From Gracilaria domingensis (lineage: Eukaryota > Rhodophyta > Florideophyceae > Gracilariales > Gracilariaceae): a stretch of 64,000 nt of DNA. Below, in pieces: positions 43,850-54,174 of this stretch (positions are counted from its first letter, which is position 1; the number at the start of each line of letters is the position of its first letter). Made by a program: the position numbers and the translations under genes. The notes under the pieces are model-generated. The model did no database searches. It had not been told where the DNA came from and saw only the letters and a list, made by a program, of their open reading frames with translations. The stretch is from contig VCMS01000300.1 in the NCBI GenBank assembly GCA_022539475.1, positions 1 through 64,000 of the forward strand, written 5' to 3'.

Positions 43850-44765
43850 ACTCTATTTAAATGCATGAACAAGAACGAATTGCGCGTACCGTGAGCGCTG
43901 CATACTACGCGCAGTGTCTTCTTCGTAGCACGATTCTGTATGAAAAATTGGCTTTCATACAGACTTGAAACACTAAAAATATGCAATGTCTTCTCTTCTT
44001 GTCTCCACGTGTACACGAAGTAAGGCTGAACCTTATTTCAAAATGTAGAAACGCGCTGGAAACAACGGTTTAGCTCTTAGGGGAAAACTTCTTATTTAAA
44101 TAGGGCTAATACATTAGCACACGCGACGATAGCGCACTTTAGGCGTACGAGCGTGTGGCAAACGTGTGATGCGCGCTGCGCCACACGTGTGCAGAAGTAA
44201 AAAAAAACCTTACGTTCTTACGAGATGAGGGAACATCAAGGCACGAGAAAAACAACTATAACACAAAGAAAGTAGCTGCTCTGTTGTCCAGCGTTCAGTA
44301 CAGTTGAATGTTTTCTATCTTTTTGCTTGAAGTATACTTTGCATAATCAAATAATTACAAAAAGTGTGTTGCGCAGCACATAAAAAACAATGTTTGGATT
44401 AAATCAGAACTCTAATCAAAGCTGGCTTTATAATAATGAATTATTATGGAATTTGACCCCAATCTCTTGCCGGGCGTGGGGTCTTTTGGAGGTTGCTTTT
44501 CTATTGGGTGTTCGTAAAGTTTTGAAGATGAGGGGTCACAAAACGAGCTTGTATTACTAATGGCGTAGACTATATGCAAATGTTTAGGGATCACTTTTCT
44601 TGTAATACTGTTTGTAACAATACTATTAATATTTGTTCTTGCAAATTATGTGGTATACAGTTTTTATTTTATGAGTTATAGTTATACACACAATCAACTT
44701 TGAGCGGTTTACGTCTGTAAAGATTACCTAGGTTATTTTGGTTCACAAGTTTAGCCTCCAAGCTT
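43850..44765. other. AT-rich gene-free stretch
   Basis: Short frames only (43702-44016 minus runs into the LTR; 44412-44594 minus). No motif seen. It is the downstream flank of element 2. Confidence 0.45.
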
Positions 44766-44848
44766 GTGAGAGGTGACTACAAGAACCGTAGACCACGTGC
44801 AAAAGCTGTCCGGCCAGGCGCTTTTGTAGCCTAGTTGTCTCACAGGTT
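44766..44848. repeat. Fold-back (MITE-like) repeat, copy 1
   Basis: Starts TGTGAGAGGTGACTACAAG and ends TTTTGTAGCCTAGTTGTCTCACA, so the ends are imperfect inverted repeats around a centre GACCACGTGCAAAAGCTGTCCGG-like block. About 82 bp. Copy 2 is at 45157-45240 and a partial start at 45105-45130. Confidence 0.7.
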
Positions 44849-44905
44849 ATGGGCCCTCACCGCTGCTACTGTGGTCTCGAGTTCGAATCCCGAAACGCCG
44901 CCATC
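44825..44905 (+). other. tRNA-like Pol III A/B box pair
   Basis: TAGCCTAGTTGT (A-box-like, 44828) and GAGTTCGAATCCCG (B-box-like, 44878) are spaced about as in a tRNA gene. A D-stem (GCCT/AGGT) can be drawn and GGCG pairs with CGCC, but the acceptor and anticodon stems do not fold properly. It is best read as a tRNA-derived SINE piece or a decayed tRNA gene. Confidence 0.3.
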
Positions 44906-44984
44906 GCCACCTTTCTCGCTTTCCAAAATTTTTAAGTGTTGTCGAATCACCGGAGAGTATTTCTCCTGTACACCGTCCGTACTC

Positions 44985-45050
44985 TACATCTACACATCTA
45001 CACATCTACACATCTATCGACACATCGACACTTCTACACATCGCACACCG
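44985..45050 (+). repeat. Microsatellite-like ACATCTAC repeats
   Basis: The words CTACACAT and CATCTACA recur about six times in a row and then decay into CGACACAT variants. Simple-sequence DNA. Confidence 0.85.
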
Positions 45051-45156
45051 TTTACAAGATCGATGCGACTCTGTGCTCGGCTTCACCAAGTTTGACCGGG
45101 GAGTGTGAGAGGTCACTACAAGACGCCTAGTACATTCAAACTTGGCTCCACCTCGC

Positions 45157-45240
45157 ACACGTGAGAGGCCACTACAAGAAAAGTCGACCACGTGCAAAAG
45201 CTGTCCGGTTAGACGCTTTTGTAGCCTAGTTGTCTCACAA
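45157..45240. repeat. Fold-back (MITE-like) repeat, copy 2
   Basis: Second copy of the 82-bp element at 44766, starting GTGAGAGGCCACTACAAG and ending TTTTGTAGCCTAGTTGTCTCACA, same orientation. The central GACCACGTGCAAAAGCTGTCC is identical in both copies. Confidence 0.7.
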
Positions 45241-45971
45241 AGGTTTTACAAAATGAGAATAAAGTAGAAAGTTTACAAGAGTCAGCTACAATGAAGCCAA
45301 GAAATCGTAAAATGAAAATTTTCCATGCCTTCAGGGAAACTTCCCTATTTTTCCCACAACTGTGCACGTGCAACAGAACATTCCCAAAACTTTTGAATAG
45401 TGATACAACGGTGCAAGTTGTAACTTATTCTGCTCTGTATGCATAAGACGCATCACATTAAAATAGCACTACGTCTGACATTATTCGCTGTTACGAAAGA
45501 GCTTGTAAGCTTTCATTGACCAAAAAAGGTCTTGCACGTCAAGTTACATGTCGCCGTTAAATACAATAATTTCTGTACACGATTCCGACTGTTCTTCGTG
45601 TAAAATTCTTCTTGCTCTCAAAATTGGACTACATAGACCTATTACAATTGCCCCATTACCTTGTAACGCTGCGTTACTACCTTCACCACATTTTGATCTC
45701 GTCAAGTATTGTATTGCCAGAACCATTTCACTCAGGAAGATCAATTCCCGCATTCACATCATTTTCCATCTTCGGCACTTCTAAGCTTATTCTCCAAAGA
45801 AAATCATTTTTTCCCTTTCGAGCACGCCACCGACCGAGTTTTCCCAACACATTCCTTTAACCCTCAAACAGGAACTAGCGTGAACCCCATAGTCCCATAT
45901 CTATCACATGCAGATGAGGTACGCAAAAACCGCTTTACATACTGCTAACAGAAACATTCTAACCTACTCAA
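45241..45971. other. Gene-free stretch
   Basis: Overlapping short frames at 45544-45948 on both strands; no motif recognised. Confidence 0.4.
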
Positions 45972-46712
45972 TTGTGCGCAAGTGTCGAGAAGCTTTTCTT
46001 CGCAACCGAACGAACAGATCCACTGGTGGATCACTTGAGATGCGAATCAGACGTATATACAACTGAATTGTACCAAGACATATGCAATTGCGTGGCAAGC
46101 TTTCTCTGGGTAAACGTACTTCCGTTCGATGTCGAAAAGCCTTCTTATCAATACATAATCAAACGTGTGACACATTTGTAGCCATGGTTTAAGCAAAAAC
46201 CAATCAACACATTGAAAATCATAAGTATTGTTCAAGCACACTCCCACCGCATGTACAGCAACAATGTAAAACACATTCGTCGTTTTGTGGACCGGAAAGG
46301 TTCTAAGGATATTACAGTTTACATTAACTGTCTTTTCATGACAAAGCAGAAGGCTATGTTGAATCTGGTGCTGCACAGCTCTCGATCTGATGACTTTAAG
46401 GTTTATTTGGGATCTTAAACTATATTCTACCAGGACATTACCTATAATGTGTTCGCAGAGATGCTGCAATCAACTCTGGAGGAGTATATTCAACTGGATT
46501 TTGTGAATCATATTTCTGGGAACAGCTTTGTTGTGAATGATTTTCTGGATTTGTTTTGCTCTAATCATGGAATTCAAAGATATCGATGCTATGAATTGTC
46601 CCGAATCATCGGTCATTTAATGTTGGAAGAGCTCTCCTGCAAGACAGTTGAGATTTATAATGGCCGTGTACCTGCTCAGCTTCGAAAGCTTTATATGGTC
46701 TTTGGAATATGA
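45972..46712 (+). pseudogene. Interrupted frame, possible hAT-like transposase remnant
   Basis: Three frames (45972-46181, 46212-46418, 46449-46712) are all in the same phase, separated only by TAG (46179-46181) and TAA (46416-46418), so they likely are one decayed gene of about 245 codons. The first part has VASFLWVNVLPFDVEKPSYQ, which resembles the N-terminal FLxxNxxPFxVV segment of DUF659/hAT-type transposases. The later parts (MLQSTLEEYIQLDFVN, DFLDLFCSNHGIQRYRCYEL) are not recognised. The hAT link is tentative; it is not a copy of the hAT gene at 54175-56535. Confidence 0.35.
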
Positions 46713-47155
46713 CGATGACGTTTCCCGACACTTGGGGCCGATGCCATAACAAGAAAGATCCTGATTATCCAGGTATATAAGGCGTAAGTTAAGATCTTTA
46801 CACTGTTTGTACCTCTACCAGTACTCTAAATCAAAAGTTCTCCTTCATGCATTATCTTCGTTGCATTAAAGATGACTTCCGATAAGAGCTGATCCGAGGG
46901 TTCACACCAATTGAGATTAATGGTGGCGGCCACCAATCCCATCGCCCGATCGCGACAGGGATCCGTTGGTGATAATGCATGTTAACGTATCAGACGACTA
47001 TGACATTGGAGAGAATGGCTCTGCAATTCCTCGTCTTTTCGCTGTCACTGAGAGAAGAAACAGTGTTCTGTTAAAGGTTCATCAAAAACTTTATCAATAC
47101 CTTTATCCACCGGTACTTTCTGACATTGATTCCTTCTCGCTCAGGTAAGCACTCA

Positions 47156-49439
47156 ATGATTCCTTACATTGAGAATGACATCTCTGACTTGAACACGTCT
47201 GTTACGAAGAGCGTTCGCGCTGCAATTCGCAACCTGACAGACGGATGTGCTGTGGCAAGCCCGCAGGCGACACAAGCTTACGCGTATCATCGTCTGGTCC
47301 GAGTCCTAGTTTTGAAGCGAAATTATGCGGAACTGTGTTCTATTGAGGTGATGGCCCTAACTGCCATTACTCGAAATGCACGACCAGGAGCAGAGAAAGG
47401 TTTGGTGCATGCGAAGCCCTTACCTGAAGTACTGGTGGCCATGCAGCGTCATTCACGAAACCCCGATTTCATCAGGGTCTCTCGTGATTTCATAGAAGCG
47501 CTATGCAATTATAGCTCTATGAAAACGGAGATTGTGCAGGCGGGGGGCCTTCCCTTTTCCGCTGATATCATAAGACAAGGTGGGACAGATAACGTCCTTC
47601 TTGAAAAGGCCTGTGGCGTTATTGAAAAGCTTTGCTTCGATAGTCCGGAAAACCAAGAGTGTTGTGCTGCTAACAAGGGAATTGAAGGTCTTTCTCGGCT
47701 TCGCAGCTCTCATCAGACAATTTCATCCGTCATGGAATATGGGTTGCTTGCCTTTACCGGTATTTGCGCAAATAAGCCCCAAAACCAAGTTGATTCTCTG
47801 AAGACCGGCTGCCCAGAAGTCTTGTTGCGAGTCTTAACGACGTATAGTTCCAAGAATCCGAAGGTTGTTGCTGCTTCGTGCAGTGCTATGTCGACCGTTG
47901 TGGTTCCGAAGAATGCAACCACTGCGCAAGCTTTCGGAGTGTTGAAGGCATTTGAGCTTATTGTCCGAGCCATGAAGAGACATGCGGACAGCTTTGCAGT
48001 TCAAGAGAACGCAAGCGCAGCCCTTGCTGCAATTTGCGAAGCTATACCAAAAATAGTTTCTGCTTTGCCGAAGACCGGACCCTCGAGCGTTCTTGTTGTG
48101 GCAATGCAAAGGTTCCTGCATAGGCAACCAGCAGTTATACAGATTGTTAGGGCCATGCGCGCGATTACGAACGAAGTGAACGAAGAAGACTCCTACAGAT
48201 TCAAGTCGAAGCTTCTGACAGACCGATCGAGTGAGTCATCTCTTGCTGAGATATTCCATACAGCATTGTCATACCATAAGAAATGCTTATCTGGGACTGC
48301 AAATGCAATCATGAGCATCTGTGCAACTATAAATCGTTTTTGCATGCGTAGCGTTGCGTTCAAGAACGAAGTAGGAAAGGACGGTATCGTAGAGGAACTC
48401 AGCCGACTTGTAGAGAAAACAGCGGAATTCTTCTAGATCAAGGCATTGCAACCTGTTTTGGCAACTATTTGCACTTTGGTTTTGGATTCCGAAGACAACA
48501 AGAATCGCTTCCGTGCGGTTGGAGGTGTCGAAGCCATATTATATGTCATGCAAAGGTGGAAGCAGGATACCTATGTCTTGGAACACTGTTGCGCTGCACT
48601 AAGGTATTCATGTAACAATCATTTTGGCAATTTTGATGAGGTGAAGATTCATAATGGAGTTCGCAGCATTCTTGGTGTTACGGAACTTTATCCCGAAAAT
48701 GTGAATGTCACGTTGTGGTGTTGTCTGACTTTAGCAGACTTGTGTAAGGGAGATGAAGAACTCCAGTCCTCTCCAAATGTTATCCAGGGTATTCGGAAGG
48801 TTATCAGTGCAATGGAAATGTTTGCCAACAATAGCAGATTCCTGGCAAGTGCGTGTGAATTTCTGCGAGCGGCTTCGATGAACAATCCTGGAAATCAAGA
48901 AAGGATTGTTCGACTTGGTGGCCGAACGGCGATCGTGAAAGCATTGAAGTGGCATCCGGGAGACAAAGCGCACGGAATCAGGGGCTTATGCGTTACTCCA
49001 GATACAGCATGTCAATCCAGTTCGTGATTCACAAAACAGTGCACCACAACCCCGAATAGTCAAGCGGTTCAGAAGAGAACTGAGACTTTCTGGATCAAAT
49101 GCAAGTCGGAAAGGTCGCGCAAGAAAGTCACTTTCATTCACAGGTAGGAGGAGTACCAGCGAGAAAGAGCGTAACGACGCTCTAGTGGAACTCAGCCAAA
49201 CAGATGGGGAGGAGAACCCTGCCACGCGCGGTTCATTCTTATCTAGAAATCGGAGAAAGAGAAAGAGCAGAAGAAATCGCCGAGAGTTCGATGACGAAGA
49301 AGACGATGATTTTGAACCTGGCGGTGTAAGAGACGGTTACGGAGACCTGGACGCCCCTCGTCCAGAGCCAGGGGACGATCCGGCTGCTCGGGGGAATAGA
49401 AACGCACCCTTTTATCTATTTGCAAGATTTGGTTCTTGA
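47156..49439 (+). pseudogene. Armadillo-repeat protein, interrupted
   Basis: The first ATG of the frame is at 47156. About 430 residues follow with helical repeats of 42-45 residues typical of ARM proteins, each with a VAMxRH or ICxxxxN signature (VLVAMQRHSRNPDFIRVSRDFIEALCNYS, LAFTGICANKPQNQ, LIVRAMKRHADSFAVQENASAALAAIC). A TAG at 48434-48436 interrupts; the same frame resumes at once (IKALQPVLATICTLVLDSEDNKNRF) to about 48965, where it shifts frame into a basic and acidic tail ending at 49439. ARM repeats bind partner proteins; the family is not specified further (ARMC6-like repeats are the nearest I can name). A strong donor-like CAGGTAAGC at 47142 suggests an upstream exon, but no acceptor is clear. 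Two lesions in a conserved frame suggest a pseudogene or sequence errors. Confidence 0.7.
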
Positions 49440-49668
49440 GCTTTGCACTTTAATTGTAGATGAATGTTGAGTTACAGCGCGAGTCAATGCAACAGAATTT
49501 GTTACAGACTTCGGCGTTGCGGATTTATGAGTTGGTTCGAGGAGTTTTGCCATTTCTCGATGTTTGTTTCTGTCGGCGAAACTATATACTGGTTTTGAAT
49601 GATCCTCCCTTTATATAATCTAGAAGCCTAGAGCAAGCACTTTATCACTAACTTTCGAGGCAGCGTAT

Positions 49669-51592
49669 CTAGAAGTTGAAGTTAAAACTCATTCCTAGAT
49701 TAACCGGTCCTACACCGGCCGTGAATCCAGTCGGCCCCAGAAGTGTTGCTGATTCGTCAGGCACCATTGATACTTGCAGGTTTGTTCTTCCCTGTTGGTA
49801 AGCAAGGGAAAGGTTCACGTTCGAATCCGGTGGTTGATATGCAGCTCCAACGTTCCATTGACCCACACTTCCTCCCAAAGCCTGCTGTTGTACAACTTGC
49901 ATTTGTGCCTGTTGCATGCGCAAGAACTGGATCGCCTTGCTCTGCTGTTGTGAGGCACTAACTTGAGACTCGAGCAGATTTCTTTTCTGGTCCGATATCT
50001 CACGCATCATACTTTCTAAGTCGGCACGCTCGCTTTCGAACGTCCATGACCCACCACGTCGGATACCCTCTTTAGCACGCTTGTTGAAATTAGGCAAGGC
50101 AGTGTACAACGCAAAGTCCACGGGCATATCCTCAGACGTAGCAGTCGTGAATGCATCAAAACCTCACGAGATATTATGGAAACATTCTTCATGAAAACGC
50201 TCATGAGCCCAGTGTCAATCATAGCCTCAAGCTCCGTTCCCTTCCGCTCATACACGGGCTCCGTGGCGAAGTCACTCGTCTCAGCATCATATTCCTGCAA
50301 GTAGCGCTCTATGATTTCATCGCACTTCTTGCCCAGGCTGTATACCCTTTCGCCACCTTCGACGGTATCCGAGAGGTCTGCCATATCTCCAGAAGCTTCC
50401 GCAAGTTTCTGAGAGAACACCTCGTCACAACGATATGCCTCGACAATAACAAAATCGTCGCCCGAATAAAAATCGTCCACCCTCCGATCAAAAACGTCTG
50501 CGGGAGACACACTAAGATCAGCCGCAGTGGCAGCAATAGAGTCCTAAATGGTGTGGGCATAGGTGGAGAAGCCATCGGCGGGAATTCGTTTCGAATGCTC
50601 AGGTGGTACCAATTGACCTTCTTCGAATGCAGTTCTTGCTGCTGCGACGCATTCATCGAACTTTTCTGCTTGATGTCGAATATGACGGAACATGAAGACG
50701 TGAAGATCAATCACATGGTCGAGAGGTGTAGCACCATCACCTACTGGAAGACCAGACTCCACAACGACTTCAGCCCAAATGTCAGTAACCTAATGTACGC
50801 AGAGACAAAACACGAGGGGCAGCGAGTTAGAGAGCAAAGAATTTGCACTGGGCAAAGAAAAGGAGCAGTGAGGCATGCGAGATACTTGATAGGATACTTA
50901 CGTCTTCCTGGATCAGGGTAGTTACGGACTCGGAAGCGTCTTGCGAGTCATCATCAAAATCCTTAACGGCAATTACTAATGCAGTTTTGGCAGGAGCGCC
51001 ATCCACAAGTGCTTTTGCGGCGCTGAAAAGAATAGACTTGAGTAAAGAATGTGCGGCGGAATCAAGTCGACAGGCCTCATGGTACCACAGATTGACAATG
51101 ACGACATAAGCAATAGACGTAACAAACGGAGCGCATTGAGAGGCATAGATCTTCGCATCACGCCCTCGGGTACGAGCATCAGCGCCCTCGACGTCGAGCA
51201 CGAGAGCCGCACCACGGGTGGTTTGTAATGGGGAGGCGAGGATGCCTCGCGTGGTGGCGGTACCAATGGACCCCCTGGTGGCCACCGGGAAAGACGTGGA
51301 GAATAAAGCGTTCACAAACAAGCGTGCTCTTGCCAGAGTTCTGCGGTCCGGTTATGGCGACGACGTCGAAGAAATCGGAGGAGAGCTCGACGCTGCCGAG
51401 GAACCACGTGTCGGGGGGGGGGGGGCAGCACGCCATCGGCGGCTAGCGCGTCGTCAAAGGCGCGAATCGTGATGGTATCAGGGTTTGAAGGTTGGGAGTG
51501 GCAGGCACGGCGGCTACCAAGGTGCGAGAGACGACATGCTGTGGTGTAGGAACAGGTTGAGCATCATCATCATCCAGTTCGTCAGTGTTCAT
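49669..51592 (-). pseudogene. RHD3/Sey1-type (atlastin-like) ER-shaping GTPase, multiply broken
   Basis: RHD3/Sey1 proteins fuse ER membranes. The P-loop GPQNSGKST (about 51325-51349), ATTRG and TTRG switch region, LDVEGADARTRG (G3) and VVIVNLWYHE are clear. An intron (50790-50901; GTAAGT to TACATTAG, phase 0) separates exon 1 from VTDIWAEVVVESG and the helical region (KRIPADGFSTYAHTI). Lesions: frameshift near 51485 after the ATG at 51592; a C13 run (51413-51425); a 4-bp tandem duplication ACAA-ACAA (51314-51321) right after the P-loop; TAG at 50544-50546 where the family has Trp; and a T4-run frameshift near 50155. The C-terminus (to 49669) has a Gln-rich coiled coil and a Gly/Asn/Phe-rich end; the usual two-helix membrane hairpin was not recognised. 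Confidence 0.8.
50790..50901 (-). other. Intron in the RHD3/Sey1-like gene
   Basis: 112 nt, donor GTAAGT directly after the codons for QED, acceptor TACATTAG, phase 0 on both sides. Splicing joins LIQED to VTDIW, as the family alignment requires. Retention excludes a processed retrocopy. Confidence 0.8.
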
Positions 51593-52837
51593 AATCGGAT
51601 AGATCGAGCGCATGCGACTGAAGATACGGCAAATGTAAACGTGCTGGTTACTGTAGGAATCGGCGCTCTTCTAACACGACGGAACTGTTATCCCAGACGT
51701 TTGGAAGATAGCGCGACTGTTCCGGAGGAACTCGAAATCGATCCTCTTCGCGCTTGTGCATTGGGATACGAGGCGGAGTTCAAGGCAACGGAAGTTTGTC
51801 CTTGTCGCGCTCCTTATCCTAATGCCGTAGCAACCTAGAGCAGTGAGAATGCTTGGAGGGAGCGCGAGGCCGGCGCGAAAAAGGAACGGTGGAGCGCGTG
51901 ACGATCAAAATCAAGCGGCGAAGGCGACAAGGCCGAAGAGGCAGTTGATGTGCGAGAAGAAAAAGCAATGGAGGAGCGTGACGGCGAGTGGTATCACACG
52001 GCCGAACGGATGGAGGGGCGGGACGAAGAGGACTGGAGTCGGTCCATGTGCGCAAAGTGCGCGCACGAAGCCCCACTATCGGCTGGCATGGTCGGCTGAC
52101 CCGAGCGGACGATGGCGACGCCCATGCGCAGCGACACGCAGCAAGGAAGCGCGGCGGCGGCAACTCTCTATGAAAACGCAGCGCCGCAGGTGCCACGCGC
52201 AGCAAGCGGAGCACGACGCGCAGGGGCAGATTTGGTCGCCATACCGGCTGCCACAAATTTTGTGCGCCGTGCTTTGCGGGTGGCACAAAAGGCGCGATCG
52301 ATGGCGGGGCATGCGCTGCGCGCTGTGGAATCCGCACTGCGGATGCCACGCATCGCTGTCGCCGTGTCGCTCTGCTTTGGGCAGCGCGCGTGCGTGGCGC
52401 GCCTGCCAATCATCGGCGGCGCATTAGCCGCCGTGCTTTTGGGGACGCGCGTGCGAGGCGCGCGTGCGCGGCGCGCGTGCGGGGAACGCGTGCGCGGCAC
52501 GCAGCGGCTTCCGCGCATCGATGGAGCGGCGGTTCGGGTAACTTCAGCTTCGGTGGACGATAATCGGAGCGCTCGATTAGTGCGCCTGACAAAGAAGACT
52601 CGGAAATCGCCGCCGGGAATCGACCAGGTGCGTCGCCTGCTTGAGTAGTTCTAGTGGCAGAGGCGCAAGGCGCTTCACGCTCCACCCCACGACCGGCGTG
52701 TAATGCCTGATGAAGAGCACGCTCATCAATAAGACGCGTCGCTGCCTGCGAAGCACGCGCACAGGCCGACGGAGCCAAAGGAAGTGAGGGGCCCGCGGTT
52801 TCGGAGCGCGCCGCCCCAGAGCACTTTGGACGCCTAT
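51593..52837. other. GC-rich region without a supported gene
   Basis: Long frames overlap in all phases of both strands (51819-52427, 52112-52648, 52410-53096), the sign of stop-poor GC-rich DNA. Near 52444-52505 GCGCGCGTGCG-type words repeat. No motif. It lies between the divergent RHD3-like and coatomer-like genes and may include their promoters. Confidence 0.45.
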
Positions 52838-53820
52838 CGACAGTCGTGATATGCCTCCGGATGCCATTTGCCCGGCTACTACTTCTATTTTTGATGCCAT
52901 CGGTGCAATTGGTATGGGAATCTTTGATGAGGGCAGCTCCTTGTTGGGTAGGACAGCCGCAAGCGGCCCCAACAGCGCATATCAACCACTGGCACGCTCG
53001 ATATCTTAAAGCGCTGCAGAGCACGCCGTGATTCTTAATCCCAATGCCGATGGGCTCGCTTATGAGTTGTACACGAAACTGCCTCGCATGGGACAAACTG
53101 GCGCCAAACGATGCCCGAGACCCGAAAACTCTCAGCTGTCTCTGCTGTCCCTGTAGAACAAAATCGTTCTGCTACCCTGCACAAGGGCAAAGAGATTGTT
53201 GTCAAGGAGTTACGCAATAAGTTGCTAAAAAGGGTTCCCATATCTACTCCGGGGACTGACTGGCTTTTCAGAGCTAGTTCCGGCTACGTCCTCATTCGTG
53301 CTGATGGCAATGTTGTTCTGGGGGACCTCCAACAACGGAAGAAGGATTCATATATGGCTGCCAATACGAACTATGCTGTATGCTCTAAAGACAACAAGAA
53401 AGCCGCCCTGTTTGGCAAACATGTTATTATTCTGTGCACTTCCAAACTTGATCATCTTGCTACCGTCCATGAAGCAATCCGAGTCAAATCTGTGGCCTAA
53501 GGTGCTTCCGACGTGCTGTTGTACACGACGCTGAACCATCACAAGTTTTGCCTTCCCAACGGTGACAGTGGTATCCTCTCAAATCTTCAGCATCCTATAT
53601 ACTTGACCCGAGTGCATGGCACGGATGTGTGCTATCTCGATTGCGAAACTACGCGTGAAATTCTGCCGATTGATCCCACCATGCAGGTGAACGCATTACC
53701 ACAATTCGACATTGATAGTGTTCGAGAACGTTTACCGCCGGAGTTTAGAACGATTACGTCACGCGTTGAACAAAGTCTCTTTGTTTTATCTTCACAAGAA
53801 AGACAGGAAACAAGGAAATA
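52838..53820 (+). pseudogene. COPA-like: Coatomer subunit alpha fragment
   Basis: Coatomer alpha is the large WD-repeat subunit of COPI vesicle coats. The central region after the WD repeats is recognisable: YQPLARSIS then SAAEHAVILNPN and AYELYTKLP (like LSYNPAENAVLL and YDLY), KEIVVKELRNKLLKRVP, YVLIRADGNVVLGDLQQRK, ALFGKHVIILCTSKLDHLATVHEAIRVKS, LLYTTLNHHKFCL, DSGILSNLQHPIYLTRVHGTDVCYLDCE and ILPIDPT. Lesions: TAA at 53007-53009 where Tyr is expected, a frameshift at about 53110-53150, and TAA at 53498-53500. After the IDPT motif (about 53690) homology stops, and the N-terminal WD repeats are absent upstream. It is a truncated internal fragment of a much longer gene. Confidence 0.8.
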
Positions 53821-54174
53821 AAGCGATACCTTTCTACGATATTAACTACTTTCAATTGTCTGTCTACCAACTTTTTCTCTCTTCGAAAAGTTCTTAGCAG
53901 CGAGAAGACCAACAATCGCTCGCGAGTTCCTTGGTTTCTACTACTACCTCCATCTCCACGAAACCCAATATTCTTTCAAGTACAGCAAACTACTGTTTCT
54001 CCCATGTTCATGCCCGCGAGTCGGAAAGTATCTCATTACAGGGCATTCCATTGTGAAGGTCAGAACGGCCAATGCGTAATACCTCGAGCTTCAAGTGTCA
54101 ATTGCAGTTTGTTCTCAGAGAAGTCAAGTTCAGAGCAAATCTAACGCTTTGGTAGTGGCAACAAATTCACTCTC
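53821..54174. other. Short gene-free gap
   Basis: No frame with a motif. It is probably the junction between the coatomer fragment and the hAT element. Confidence 0.4.

Noticed and set aside
44825..44905. Functional tRNA gene
   Set aside because: A and B boxes are present but acceptor, anticodon and T stems contain mismatches and two extra bases; listed only as tRNA-like.
51819..52648. Several overlapping frames of 110-230 codons
   Set aside because: GC-rich DNA is stop-poor; frames overlap in all phases with Arg/Ala-rich, motif-free translations.
7208..53820. A variant nuclear genetic code that reads TAG, TGA or TAA as sense
   Set aside because: The interrupted positions correspond to different residues (Trp, Cys, Tyr, possibly Gln) for the same stop codon, frameshifts occur as well, and stops also end frames normally.
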